A DNA stretch of 35,653 nt from an uncultured Clostridium sp. (lineage in GTDB: Bacteria; Bacillota; Clostridia; Lachnospirales; Lachnospiraceae): the NCBI GenBank assembly GCA_900555045.1, contig USJW01000043.1, positions 1 through 35,653 on the forward strand, read 5' to 3'. The notes beneath the pieces are model-generated. The model made no database searches, was not told where the DNA came from, and was given only the letters and a program-made list of their open reading frames with translations. Positions 14,380 through 24,200 of the stretch are shown one piece after another. Position numbers and translations under genes: made by a program. Positions within the stretch are counted from its first letter, which is position 1. The number at the start of each line of letters is the position of its first letter.

Positions 14380-15819
14380 TTAGTGCCGCTTCCAGGTCCC
14401 GGGGGACAATAACACCAGCATCGGGAAGATCTCCAGGCGGCCGGCCAGCATGTCGAAGATCAGCACGCCCTTGGACAGCGGGGAGAGACCTGCAAAGTTG
14501 GCGGCCGGTCCCACCTCCGAGATGCCGGGGCCGATATTGTTGAGCGTTGCCACCACAGCCGAGAAGGAGGTGCCGAAGTCAAAGTTGTCCAGGCTCACGA
14601 GGAGCACGGACACGCCCAGAATCATGAAGTACACGATGATAAACGCGTTGATGGAGCGCAGCGTGTTGTGCTCCAGCGCCTTGCCCTCGTACTTGAGGAC
14701 CTTCACACTGCGCGGGTGGATGACGGAGGCCAGCTCCTTTTTGATCTCCTTGAACGCGATCATCACGCGGGACACCTTCATGCCGCCGCCCGTGCTGCCT
14801 GCGCAGGCGCCGATGAACATGATCCCTAAGAGAAGGGTCTTGGAGAACTCCGGCCACTGGTTAAAGTCCACCGTGGAGTAGCCCGTGGTTGTGATGATGG
14901 AGGCCACCTGGAAGGCCACGTGGTGAAGCGCCGTGCCCAGGTCCGGGAACAGCCGGTATGTATTTAACGTGATCAGCGCGATGCACACCAAAACGATGGC
15001 GAAGTAGCCCCGCATCTCCTCGCACTTGAACGCGTCCTTGGGCTTGCGGATCAGGAACAGATAGTAAACGTTAAAGTTTACACCGAACAGCAGCATGAAC
15101 ACGGTGATTACGTTCTGCTGGTAGGCCGTGTACCCGGCCTGTCCGAAGTTGCGGCAGGAGAAGCCGCCGGTTCCCGCGGCGCCGAAGGTCATGCACAGGC
15201 TGTCGAACACGGGCATCTTCCCAAGAAGGAGAAGCAGGAACATGACAACCGTCAAAAACATGTAGATGGAGTACAGCAGCTTCGCCGTAAAGCGAATTTT
15301 GGGCACCAGCTTGCCGACGCTGGGGCCGGGGCTCTCCGCCCGCATGATGTGCATGTTGTAGTCCCCGGTCATGGGGAGCACCGCCAGAAGGAACACCAGG
15401 ATTCCCATTCCACCGATCCAGTGAGAGAAGCTGCGCCAGATGAGGGAGGCCTTGGAGAGGTCCTCCACCTGGATCAGGATGCTGGCTCCGGTGGTGGTGA
15501 AGCCCGAGACGATCTCAAACATAGCGTCCTCAAAACGCGTGATCTCGCCGCCTAAAATGAACGGGAGGCAGCCGAACAGGCTCAGCACAACCCAGCCAAG
15601 GGAGACGGTCACAAACCCCTCCCGGGCAAAAAACATCTTGCTCTTTGGTTTCTTGCGGATGCAGAGCAGCCCCAAAAGTCCGCACACAATGGCCACCACC
15701 AGATAGCAAAAACCGATCCGCTCCCGGTATATCACGGCCGTCAGGCATGGGATGAGCATAAAGATCGCCTCTATGTTCATGATCCAGCCCATCATATAGA
15801 TAATCATTCCGCTATTCAT
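14380..15819 (-). CDS. trkH: TrkH/KtrB family potassium uptake channel subunit
   Basis: A 479-aa polytopic membrane protein forming the K+-translocating pore. The four imperfect P-loop filters of the family can be seen around SGFTTTGASI, GAAGTGGFS, ITTTGYSTVDF and LNNIGPGIS, and the MPVFDS… and GGGMKVSRV regions are typical of TrkH. The length matches bacterial TrkH. The ATG at 15819 follows GGCGGA at a suitable distance, 12 bases after trkA. It should form a complex with the TrkA gating ring encoded directly upstream. A pore-only reading without TrkA would be unusual, so the pair is taken as one system. Confidence 0.95.
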   Translation of the reverse strand: MNSGMIIYMMGWIMNIEAIFMLIPCLTAVIYRERIGFCYLVVAIVCGLLGLLCIRKKPKSKMFFAREGFVTVSLGWVVLSLFGCLPFILGGEITRFEDAMFEIVSGFTTTGASILIQVEDLSKASLIWRSFSHWIGGMGILVFLLAVLPMTGDYNMHIMRAESPGPSVGKLVPKIRFTAKLLYSIYMFLTVVMFLLLLLGKMPVFDSLCMTFGAAGTGGFSCRNFGQAGYTAYQQNVITVFMLLFGVNFNVYYLFLIRKPKDAFKCEEMRGYFAIVLVCIALITLNTYRLFPDLGTALHHVAFQVASIITTTGYSTVDFNQWPEFSKTLLLGIMFIGACAGSTGGGMKVSRVMIAFKEIKKELASVIHPRSVKVLKYEGKALEHNTLRSINAFIIVYFMILGVSVLLVSLDNFDFGTSFSAVVATLNNIGPGISEVGPAANFAGLSPLSKGVLIFDMLAGRLEIFPMLVLLSPGTWKRH

Positions 15820-15831
15820 AATCTTCCGCCT

Positions 15832-17187
15832 TTATCTGATAATATCCCCCAGGTCGTTTAGGCCGGTGTGGGTGGTGACGATGATCACCGTGTCGCCGGG
15901 CTCGATGGTGTCCTTGCCGCGGGGGGTGATGATCCGGCCCTTCCGGTTGATGCACGCCACCAGCAGGTGATCTTTTAACGGCAGCTTTTCCAGGGGAACT
16001 CCCACCAGCGGCTCGTCGTCCCGCACCCGGAACTCCAGGGCCTCCGCCTTGTCGGCCACGATCTTGTAGAGCGTCTCCACGTTGCTGCCCACGGAATTTT
16101 GCATGCCGCGGACGTACTGCAGGATGATATCTGCGGTCACAAGCTTGGGGTAGATCACGCTTCCAAGGTTTAAGGAGTCGATTACGTTCTCGAAGGCGAT
16201 CTTGTTCACCTTGGTGATTAACTTTGCCTTTGACTGGCTTGCCGCGTACAGGGAGAGCATGATGTTCTCCTCGTCGAAGCCGGTCAGGGACGCGAAGGCC
16301 TCGGTCTGGCGGATTCCCTCCTCCAGCAGAAGCTTCTGGTCAGAGCCGTCCCCGTGGATAATCATGGCCGTGGGGAGCAGCTCGCTTAACTCCCGGCAGC
16401 GCGCCTCGTCCTGCTCGATGATGCGGATTTTGATCTTGGTGTCCTCCAGGGCTTTGGACAGGTAGTAGGTCAGCTTGCCGCCGCCCACGAACATGGCCGT
16501 CTTCACAGTGTTGTTCTCGATTCCCGCCTTGCGGAAGAAGTCTGCGGATTCCGCGTGGGAGGCGATGAAGGAGATCTTGTCCCCGGAGTGCATCTCAAAG
16601 TTGCCGTCCGGGATCATCACATCGTCCTTTCGCTCCACTGCACAGATTAACACATTGCTGTGCAGCCGGGACACCACGTCCATCACCTTCATGTTGTGAA
16701 GCACCGAGTTCTCCGGGATCAGGAACTTGAGCAGCTCGATGCGGCCCTTTGCGAAGGGCTCGATCTTGATGGCGGACGGGAAGCGCAGAAGCCGCGCGAT
16801 CTCCCTGGCCGCCGCCAGCTCCGGGTTGATGGCCAGAGACAGGTTTAACTCCTCACGGATATAATTGATCTCCGCCGAGTACTCGGGATTTCGGATTCGG
16901 GCGATGGTGTGGCAGTTGCCCGCCTTTTTTGCGATCAGGCAGCAGAGCATGTTGAGCTCGTCCGAGTTGGTGGTTGCGATGAGCAGATCCGCCTCGCGGA
17001 CCCCCGCCTCCATCTGTACCTGGTACACAGCGCCGTTGCCGGTCACCCCCATCACGTCGATCCGGTCCGTCACGGCCTGCAGAGCCGCCGGATCGCTGTC
17101 GATCAGTGTGATATCATGTTTTTCCGTGTTTAACTGCTCCGCAAGCGTCACGCCGACCTTGCCGCAGCCCACAATTATGATTTTCAT
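15832..17187 (-). CDS. trkA: Trk potassium uptake regulatory subunit TrkA
   Basis: A 451-aa cytoplasmic NAD(H)/nucleotide-binding protein that gates TrkH. It has the duplicated arrangement RCK_N–RCK_C–RCK_N–RCK_C. The first Rossmann motif is GCGKVGVTLAE (residues 7–17) with the acidic DSD after beta-2; the second is VGGGKLTYYL (about 234–243). TrkA_C domains contain VxIPxG-like segments (MIPDGNFEMHSGD; RIITPRGKDTIEPGD). The ATG at 17187 is preceded by AAGGGG. It follows rng by 11 bases and precedes trkH by 12, so it is probably expressed from the TIGR03960 promoter as part of a five-gene operon. Confidence 0.96.
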   Translation of the reverse strand: MKIIIVGCGKVGVTLAEQLNTEKHDITLIDSDPAALQAVTDRIDVMGVTGNGAVYQVQMEAGVREADLLIATTNSDELNMLCCLIAKKAGNCHTIARIRNPEYSAEINYIREELNLSLAINPELAAAREIARLLRFPSAIKIEPFAKGRIELLKFLIPENSVLHNMKVMDVVSRLHSNVLICAVERKDDVMIPDGNFEMHSGDKISFIASHAESADFFRKAGIENNTVKTAMFVGGGKLTYYLSKALEDTKIKIRIIEQDEARCRELSELLPTAMIIHGDGSDQKLLLEEGIRQTEAFASLTGFDEENIMLSLYAASQSKAKLITKVNKIAFENVIDSLNLGSVIYPKLVTADIILQYVRGMQNSVGSNVETLYKIVADKAEALEFRVRDDEPLVGVPLEKLPLKDHLLVACINRKGRIITPRGKDTIEPGDTVIIVTTHTGLNDLGDIIR

Positions 17188-17198
17188 AAAGCTACCCC

Positions 17199-18407
17199 TT
17201 ATTCAACTTTAGTAACTGGCGCGTGCACCTGCTCATGCAGCGGACGGCGCACCTTTTTGCGCGTCATCTCCACCAGATTTAACTTGGTCATGTCCACGAC
17301 CGTCGTCTTCACCGGGTCGCGCGCCACAACCTCCGCCAGACGGCGAAGGAGCAGCTCCCGGTTCTCCTGGGCCTCCATGTCGATGAAGTCCACCATGATA
17401 ATTCCCGAGAGGTTGCGCAGCCTCATCTGCCGCCCAATCTCATCCGCCGCTTCCAGGTTGATCTTTAAGATCGTCTCCTGCAGCGTCTTTTTGCCGGAAT
17501 ATTTGCCGGTGTTCACGTCGATGACCACCATCGCCTCCGTGGGCTCAATCACCAGGTATCCCCCGGATTTAAGCCACACTCTCCGACTCTGGGCCTCCTC
17601 CATAATCCGGTCCAGGCTGTAGAGCGCGGACAGGCTTAAGAGCGGATCCTCATAAAATGACAGCTTGTCCAAATCAGCCGGCTGGCTGACGGACAGATAA
17701 CGTTTAAGTTCGCTGTAGTAATCGGGCTGATCCGTGACGATCGCCTCCAGGCAGCCGCCATAGGAATCCCTGAGGCTGGCGATGTAGCCCGGCTGCGCCC
17801 GGTACAGGCAGCTGAAGCAGGTCCGGCAGGGCCCCTGGGTGATCACGTCCCCGTAGTGGGTAAGGAGCCCGGAAAGCTCCGCCAGAATCTCCTCATCCGC
17901 CGCGTCCCTGGCGTTGGTGCGCACGATCACGCCGCAGTCCTCATGGCCGGAGGCCTTAAGCGTTTCCTCCAAAACCGGCTTCAGGCGGCGCTTTAGGGCG
18001 GCGTCATTCAGCTTGGAGGAAAAATTCACTCCGGGCTTTCCCGCAGTCAGCACGCAGTAGCGGCCAGTGAAGATCAGGCGGCTGCTTAAAACCGGCGCCT
18101 TCGTCTTCACCGCATCCTTCTCCACCTGGACGATCAGCTCGTCTCCCTGGCTTAAGGTGCGGGCCCCGGGCCGGTTTAACACTCGCGGGCACGGCCCCTC
18201 CATCTGCATGTACCCCACGCATCCGCCGCCGATCTCGATGAAGGCGGCGTTGATATTTTTCACGACCTTCTGGACTTTCCCGACGTAGATGTTGTTGAGC
18301 AGGGATTCCCCCTGTTCCGGTTCAAGGGTGAGGGACACCGGCCTGCCGTCGGAAAATACGGCCGTCAAAACCTGGTCCCTCCACCTTGTAATCACAAATT
18401 TGTCCAT
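17199..18407 (-). CDS. rng: Ribonuclease G/E family endoribonuclease
   Basis: A 402-aa RNase E/G-family enzyme that cuts single-stranded RNA in mRNA decay and rRNA maturation. An embedded S1 domain spans about 35–115. The catalytic metal residues Asp297 (MVVIDVNTGKYSGKK) and Asp340 (GIIMVDFIDM) are present, and the NLVEMTRKKVR segment near the end is conserved. The protein stops right after that segment and lacks the C-terminal CPxC zinc-link found in E. coli RNase G/E; instead a CRTCFSC cluster lies at 194–200. The start is an ATG at 18407 that overlaps the upstream stop as TGATG; a GTG at 18410 is an alternative. It is translationally coupled to the TIGR03936 gene. Confidence 0.93.
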   Translation of the reverse strand: MDKFVITRWRDQVLTAVFSDGRPVSLTLEPEQGESLLNNIYVGKVQKVVKNINAAFIEIGGGCVGYMQMEGPCPRVLNRPGARTLSQGDELIVQVEKDAVKTKAPVLSSRLIFTGRYCVLTAGKPGVNFSSKLNDAALKRRLKPVLEETLKASGHEDCGVIVRTNARDAADEEILAELSGLLTHYGDVITQGPCRTCFSCLYRAQPGYIASLRDSYGGCLEAIVTDQPDYYSELKRYLSVSQPADLDKLSFYEDPLLSLSALYSLDRIMEEAQSRRVWLKSGGYLVIEPTEAMVVIDVNTGKYSGKKTLQETILKINLEAADEIGRQMRLRNLSGIIMVDFIDMEAQENRELLLRRLAEVVARDPVKTTVVDMTKLNLVEMTRKKVRRPLHEQVHAPVTKVE

Positions 18408-19144
18408 CACGCGATCTCTGCCCCCAGATCCGACAGCGGGGTGAAGCGGTGCTCTCCCGCCGCGCGCGCCTCCTCTGAGGCTAAGTCCGCGTAGACCTCC
18501 TCACGGCAGGAGGCCCAGGCAAACTGCGGCCGCTCCTGGCCAAGAAAGCCGTAGTAGGCGTCTAATACCATATCCGGCTTGATGTTTGCGGTGCTTCCGT
18601 TGGAGATCTTCATGAAGAGGGCCGGCCCCTCCTCGTCCGAAACTGCGCGAAGCTCGTACACCAGGGGCTTTAGGTCCAGCTCCGCCTGGCCGCGCTTCGT
18701 CTTCTTGGTCACAAGAATCTGGTCCCGCTTGTAGAATTCCAGCAGGCCCTTGATCCAGCCCTCCACATCGTCAAACTCATAGCCCGGGCGCAGGCGCAGC
18801 GTGTAGTCCGCGGCAGCCACGATGGACATCGCGTTGGCCGCGTCGTCCGGCAGAAGCCGGTAATCCGTCACCTCAAAGCCCTCTGCCATCTGCTCGTTTA
18901 AGCGCTTAAGCATCTCGGCCGTGTTCCCGGACTCCGTCACCTCGATGTCCACGTACTCGCCGTTGCTGGTAATTCCCACGCCCAGAGGCGCGGCGAAGGA
19001 CATGACCTGGTGGGGGCTGAAGCCGCCGCTGTAGCAGATCGGGATGTCCGCCCGCCGGATGGCCTTCTGGAAGTAGCGCATCACGTCCAGGTGGCCGATA
19101 AATTTCATGTTGCCGTATTTTCTAAATTTAATGCGTATTTTCAT
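18407..19144 (-). CDS. TIGR03936 family radical SAM-associated protein (DUF2344)
   Basis: A 245-aa protein of the DUF2344/TIGR03936 family, which almost always sits next to a TIGR03960 radical SAM protein and is sometimes fused to it. Typical segments are the N-terminal RIKFRKYGNMKFIGHLDVMRYFQKAIRRA region, CYSGGFSPHQVMSFAAPL and GITSNGEYVDIEV. Its function is unproven; a role in RNA or ribosome modification is often suspected because of the neighbours. It overlaps the TIGR03960 gene by four bases (ATGA) and shares TGATG with rng, so the three are translationally coupled. Confidence 0.93.
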   Translation of the reverse strand: MKIRIKFRKYGNMKFIGHLDVMRYFQKAIRRADIPICYSGGFSPHQVMSFAAPLGVGITSNGEYVDIEVTESGNTAEMLKRLNEQMAEGFEVTDYRLLPDDAANAMSIVAAADYTLRLRPGYEFDDVEGWIKGLLEFYKRDQILVTKKTKRGQAELDLKPLVYELRAVSDEEGPALFMKISNGSTANIKPDMVLDAYYGFLGQERPQFAWASCREEVYADLASEEARAAGEHRFTPLSDLGAEIA

Positions 19145-21027
19145 AGTCCTGTCTCACCTGCCGTCTCCCTGGTCTCGTAGCACACGCCGCCGCCGAATTT
19201 TAGCGCCCCGCAAGCGGAACACTTGCCCCGGCAGTTGGGCGTCACGGTCGCCTCTAAGGCCCGCTTCCACTCCCGTTTTAAGAATTCCTTGCTGACGCCC
19301 GCGTCGATGAAATCCCACGGGAATACCTCGTCGAGGCTGCGCTCCCTGGTGGTGTAGAAATCCATGGACACGTTGCAGTCCTCAAAGGCCTTCATCCATG
19401 CGTCGTTGTTAAAGTATTCGGACCAGGAGTCGTAGATGGCGCCGTTTTTGTAGGCTGCCTCGATGACCGCGCCCACGCGGCGGTCTCCTCTGGCCAGAAT
19501 TCCCTCGAGCACGGTCAACTCCGCCTCGTGCCAGTTGTATTTTAAGCTCTTATAGTTGAGCATCTCCCGGAATTTTCCGCGCACAATGTTGGCGCGCTGC
19601 AAAAATTCCTCCTTGGTGCACATTCTGGCCCACTGGAACGGCGTGAAGGGCTTGGGCACAAAGAAGGAGGAGCTGGCCACCACCTGAACCTTTCCGTGGC
19701 GCTGTTCCTTGGGAATGTCGTAGTACTCCTCGGCGATCTTCTCGGACAGAAGGGCGATTCCCTCCATGTCCTCCACCGTCTCCGTTGGCAGTCCCAGCAT
19801 GAAGTACAGCTTCACACGGTTCCACCCGGCCTCGAAGGCCTGTCTGGCGCCGCTTAAGATCACTTCCTCGGTCAGCCCCTTGTTGATCACATCCCGCAGG
19901 CGCTGGGATCCCGCCTCCGGCGCAAAAGTCAGACTGCTCTTCTTGATGTCCTGGACCTTGCTCATCACATCCAGGGAGAAGGCGTCGATTCGAAGGGACG
20001 GAAGGGAAATGTTCACGCCCTTGCCCTTGAATTCCTCGATCAGAAAGTTCACCAGCCCCTCCAACTGGCTGTAGTCGCTGGAGCTTAGGGAGCTTAAGGA
20101 GATCTCGTCGTTTCCCGTGCTCTTTAGCATGTCGTAGGCATAGTGCTTTAAATATTCCAGGCTGTGCTCCCTGAGCGGGCGGTACACATCGCCTGCCTGG
20201 CAGAAGCGGCAGCCGCGGATGCAGCCCCGCTGGATCTCAAGCACCACCCGGTCCTGGGTCACCTTGATGTAGGGAACCAGCGGCTTTTCAATATAGCCCA
20301 CGCTGTCCATGTCCACCACCAGCTGTTTGGTGACGGTCTCACCCGCGTGGGGATTGTTGGGGGTGAAGGAGCGGATGGTTCCGTCCTCGTTGTAGGCCAC
20401 ATCGTAGAAGGCCGGCACGTAGATGCCGGGGATCTGGGCGGCCATCTCTAAAAATTTCTGCCTGCTTCCGCCGGCCGCCCGGTTCTCCTTATAGCGGTCG
20501 ATCAGATCGAAGTACACGGTCTCGCCTTCCCCGATGTAAAACAGGTCAAAAAAGGCGGCCAGCGGCTCCGGGTTGTAGGCGCAGGGGCCGCCGCCGATGA
20601 CGATGGGATCCTCCTCCGTCCGGTCGGCCGCGTGCAGCGGGATTCCCGACAGCTCCAGCACCTGGAGCACGTTGGTGTAACACATCTCGTACTGGAGCGT
20701 GATCCCAAGGAAATCGAAATTCTTCACCGGCTCCTGGGTCTCCAGTGTGAACAGCGGGATGTGTTTTTCACGCATGATCGGATCCAGATCCATCCACGGG
20801 GAGTAGACGCGCTCGCAGTAAATATCGTCCCTGCTGTTGAACATGGAGTACAGGATCTGGATGCCCAGGTGGGACATTCCGATCTCGTAGACGTCCGGGA
20901 AACACATGGCGAAGCGGACATCCACCTTGGAGGGATCCTTGACAGTCATGTTTACCTCGCCGCCGATGTAGCGGGCGGGCTGTTGAATGCTCAGTAATAT
21001 CTCGTCAGATAAAGCTAGTTTTTTCAT
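19141..21027 (-). CDS. TIGR03960 family B12-binding-type radical SAM protein
   Basis: A 628-aa radical SAM protein. The N-terminal 200 residues resemble a B12-binding fold but lack a clear DxHxxG ligand motif. The radical SAM cluster motif CIRGCRFC places Cys269, Cys273 and Cys276, which should hold a [4Fe-4S] cluster and SAM. A second CX3CX2C occurs at the C-terminus (Cys599, Cys603, Cys606). The substrate is unknown; family context with rng and ribosomal genes suggests RNA or ribosome modification. The ATG at 21027 has GAGGA eight bases before it. It is the first gene of the operon TIGR03960–TIGR03936–rng–trkA–trkH, driven by the promoter at 21140–21168 through a leader of about 105 bases. 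Confidence 0.94.
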   Translation of the reverse strand: MKKLALSDEILLSIQQPARYIGGEVNMTVKDPSKVDVRFAMCFPDVYEIGMSHLGIQILYSMFNSRDDIYCERVYSPWMDLDPIMREKHIPLFTLETQEPVKNFDFLGITLQYEMCYTNVLQVLELSGIPLHAADRTEEDPIVIGGGPCAYNPEPLAAFFDLFYIGEGETVYFDLIDRYKENRAAGGSRQKFLEMAAQIPGIYVPAFYDVAYNEDGTIRSFTPNNPHAGETVTKQLVVDMDSVGYIEKPLVPYIKVTQDRVVLEIQRGCIRGCRFCQAGDVYRPLREHSLEYLKHYAYDMLKSTGNDEISLSSLSSSDYSQLEGLVNFLIEEFKGKGVNISLPSLRIDAFSLDVMSKVQDIKKSSLTFAPEAGSQRLRDVINKGLTEEVILSGARQAFEAGWNRVKLYFMLGLPTETVEDMEGIALLSEKIAEEYYDIPKEQRHGKVQVVASSSFFVPKPFTPFQWARMCTKEEFLQRANIVRGKFREMLNYKSLKYNWHEAELTVLEGILARGDRRVGAVIEAAYKNGAIYDSWSEYFNNDAWMKAFEDCNVSMDFYTTRERSLDEVFPWDFIDAGVSKEFLKREWKRALEATVTPNCRGKCSACGALKFGGGVCYETRETAGETGL

Positions 21028-21139
21028 GTTTTATCCTCTTTGTTCGTGCGTTTTGCACTGTTTTTTATTGTATTGGCCTTATAAGAATTGTCTTTTTCTC
21101 GGCATTTATACAGGTGAGCATAATATGCTACGATGCATT

Positions 21140-21168
21140 ATTATAGAACATTTTGCCACTTTAAGCAA
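21140..21168 (-). promoter_or_regulatory. Promoter of the TIGR03960–rng–trk operon
   Basis: TTGCTT (21168–21163), a 17-base spacer and a perfect TATAAT (21145–21140) on the – strand. It is the only strong promoter-like sequence in the 254-base region between the hybrid kinase stop and the TIGR03960 start. Confidence 0.75.
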
Positions 21169-21238
21169 CCTCAATTATTTCCGGGTCATGGGCAAAAGAA
21201 AATTGCCAGAAAAGCTTCGGCAGCGCAGCGCTTACCTG

Positions 21239-21280
21239 AAAGACACCGCTTATTCCTCACAAATAAGCGGTGTCTTTTTT
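21239..21280. terminator. Terminator at the end of the CheB–CheR kinase gene
   Basis: Arms 21239–21254 and 21262–21277 (AAAGACACCGCTTATT / AATAAGCGGTGTCTTT) pair perfectly with a 7-base loop. The + strand has a T run of six; on the – strand, the direction of the adjacent kinase gene, the T run is only three. It starts within a few bases of that gene's stop codon, so it most likely terminates the kinase transcript despite its better + strand form. Confidence 0.75.
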
Positions 21281-21281
21281 C

Positions 21282-24200
21282 TTATTGCTTCGGCTCCGAA
21301 AGGTAGGTGCCGAGGAGCTCCACCAGTTTCTCAATCTCAATGGGCTTTGTGGTGTGGGCGTTCATGCCGGCGTTTAGGGAGCGCTCCACGTCCTCCTTGA
21401 ACGCGTTGGCGCTCATGGCGATGATGGGGATCGTCTGCGCGTCCGGCTTCTTGCTCTTTCGGATCTCTCTGGCGGCCGTGAGCCCGTCCATCACGGGCAT
21501 CTGGATGTCCATCAGGATCAGGTCATAGTACCCGTCCGGCATATGCCGGTAGCTGTTCACCGCCTCCTCGCCGTTCTTCATCCGCTCCACCAGAAAATCG
21601 TAGCTGCCGAGCAGCGTCTGGGCGATCTCCGCGTTGAGGTCATTGTCCTCCGCCAGGAGGATGCGCTTCTCGCTAAAGGAGTTGTCCGCCGGTTCTGTCA
21701 CCGGGGCGGCCGGCTCCTCCTCGTCCTCACCGAGCGGATTAAGCTTCATCGGAATGGTAAAGTAGAATTCCGAGCCGAAGCCCAGGCGGCTGTCCACCTC
21801 AAGGGTTCCGCCCAGGAGCTCCACCAGGTTCTTGCAGATGGCGAGCCCCAGGCCGGTGCCGGGCAGCTTGCTGATATTCTCACCCTCTCCGCGCTCAAAC
21901 GCGTCGAAAATCACGTCTTTATTTTCTTCGCTGATGCCGCAGCCGGAGTCCTTGACACGGAATGTAAAGTCCGCCTGTTCCTCCTCCACGGACGTCTCCT
22001 CTGCCACCAGAATCACCATCCCCATGGACTGGGTAAATTTGATGGCGTTGCTCAGAAGATTGCCAAGGATTTCCCGCAGGAAGACCGGGTCGGAGACCAC
22101 ATTCCTGTGTTGGATGCTGATGGCGCGGGTCAGACCGACTCCGCCCTTGGAGGCGGAAAAATTGTACTCGGAGATGATCTCCTCCAGCAGCAGGCGCAGG
22201 TCGAAGGGCACCTCCCGGCACTCCATCTTTCCGCTCTCGATCTTCGACATGTCAAGCACGTCGTTCACGAGCATCTGAAGGTGCTGCATGGAGAGCTTCA
22301 TCTTGTCCAGGCAGTCCGTGATCTTTTCCCTGTCGTCAAGGTTCAGCCTTGCGATATCGATCATGCCCATGATGCCGTTCATGGGGGTCCGGATCTCATG
22401 GCTCATTTTTGAGAGAAAGCCTGTCTTGGCCGCGTTGGACTGGATCGCAACCGCCAGCTCCATCTGGGCCTCCTTTAAGCGCTCCCGCTCCGTCACGTCC
22501 AGGAAGGTGAACTGAATGATGCTGGAGCCCTTTTCCTCGATGATCCAGTTGGCGGTTCCCTCGATGGTGGTGAAGCTCCCATCCTTCTTCGTCAGGTTGA
22601 AGCGGACCTCACGCTGCTCGCCGCGCTTTCCAAGAGAGTGCATAAACGCGCCGATTCTCGCCAGGCATTTCTGGTGTTCGTCCTTAGGAGCCTCGTTGAA
22701 CAGCCGTTTTTCAATGTCCACCTCGTTGATTTCATCCAGAACGTCAAGCGCAATCCGGTTGATGCTGAGAATCTTATTGCTGCGGATATCCACCTGCACG
22801 ATCCCGCAGACCGCCGTATTGTAGAGGACCTTGTAGAGTCTGTCGTACCGGTCGCGCTCCGCCTCCACCTGCTCTAGGGCGCGCTTTCTGGCGGTGGTGT
22901 CCATGAAGGTGCTCTGGATCAGTTTTTTGCCGTCCGGCGTGCAGATCACCTTCGCCACACCCGTCACCCAGCGGATACCGTCGTTCTTCGTGTAAACCCG
23001 GTGCTCAAAGCTGGCGCACTGCCCCTCCTCCTTCAGGGAGAGAAGAACTCGTTTTATGTACTCGGAGTCCTCCGAGACCGTCACCTCGGGGAGCGTCTGC
23101 ACCGTCTGCTTGCGGAACTCCTCCATGGTCTCGTAGCCCAGCATCTGGACGGCCTCGCTGTTGGCGTTGTAGCAGCGCAGGGTGTTGTCCTCGATCTCGT
23201 ACTGCACGATCCCGCAGACCACGTTCTGGTACAGCTTGTTGTAGTAGTCGCGCTCCTTTTTCAGCTGCTCCTCATAGTCTTTAATCAGCGAGATATCCGT
23301 GACAATACACTGCAGCTCGATGTGGTGCTCCTGGCGGAATACCACGGCCTGCAGGGAACACCAGCGGCTCTTCCCGTCCTTCTGCCACAGGCGGCACTCC
23401 ACCTTGAGAAGCCGGCCGTCGGACGCGGCGTTTCGGATCTCGTCCTTCAGCTCAATCCAGTCAGAGGCGTGCAAAAGCCGGTCGAAGCGGTTGTGCAGAT
23501 CCAGGCACATCTCCTCCGACGTGTAGCCGATCAGGTCAAAGAAGCTGTCGTTGGCGTACTCGATGACCAGGATGTCGTCAAATTTCAGGCGAAGCACACC
23601 GCCCGGCACGCTGTCCGTCAGATGCTTTAAGTCGAATTTGGCCGCCTCCAGGCGCTTGGTGATGTCAAACATGGAGACCAGCACGCCCTTTGAGGTGTGG
23701 GTGTGGTCGAAATACGGGCGGATCCGAACCAGCCAGATCACATTGTTCTGGTCCGTGATCTCCTTCTCGATGATCTTCCCCTGCCTGGACACATCGGTCA
23801 CATCCTGGGTAAAGTCCGGGTAGGAGTCCAGGAAATTGATCTGCGTGACCGGGCGCTCCAGGTCCGTGAGGCGCAGGTTGGTGTGCTGGAGCATGATGGG
23901 GGTGATCTTGCGGATGTGCATCTTCTCATCCACGTACAGCGCGCCCACGTCCGCGTTGAGTAACAGGTTGTCAAAGTCCGCGTTGGCGGTGGTCAGCTCC
24001 ACGATTTTATTCTGGTACTCGGCGTTGATGGTGTAGAGCTCCTCGTTGACCGACTGCATCTCCTCGTTGGTGCTCTGAAGCTCCTCGTTGGAGGCCAGCA
24101 GCTCCTCGTTGGTGGCCTGAAGCTCCTCGTTGCGGGATTCCGACTCCTCCACCGCCAGCTTCAGATTCCAGTTGCTCTCGTTTAACGCGTTCTCAAGCGC

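Noticed and set aside
18004..18288. Small frames opposite and within rng
   Set aside because: They are out-of-frame readings of the S1-domain coding region of a clearly identified RNase G.
21028..21281. A gene in the 254-base gap upstream of TIGR03960
   Set aside because: Only a + strand frame with no recognisable content crosses it; the region is explained by the – strand promoter, leader and the terminator of the kinase gene.
21543..22412. A 289-codon + strand open frame opposite the hybrid kinase gene
   Set aside because: It lies wholly antisense to the kinase and receiver domains, has no ribosome-binding site or recognisable domain, and its composition is what GC-rich third positions of the real gene produce.
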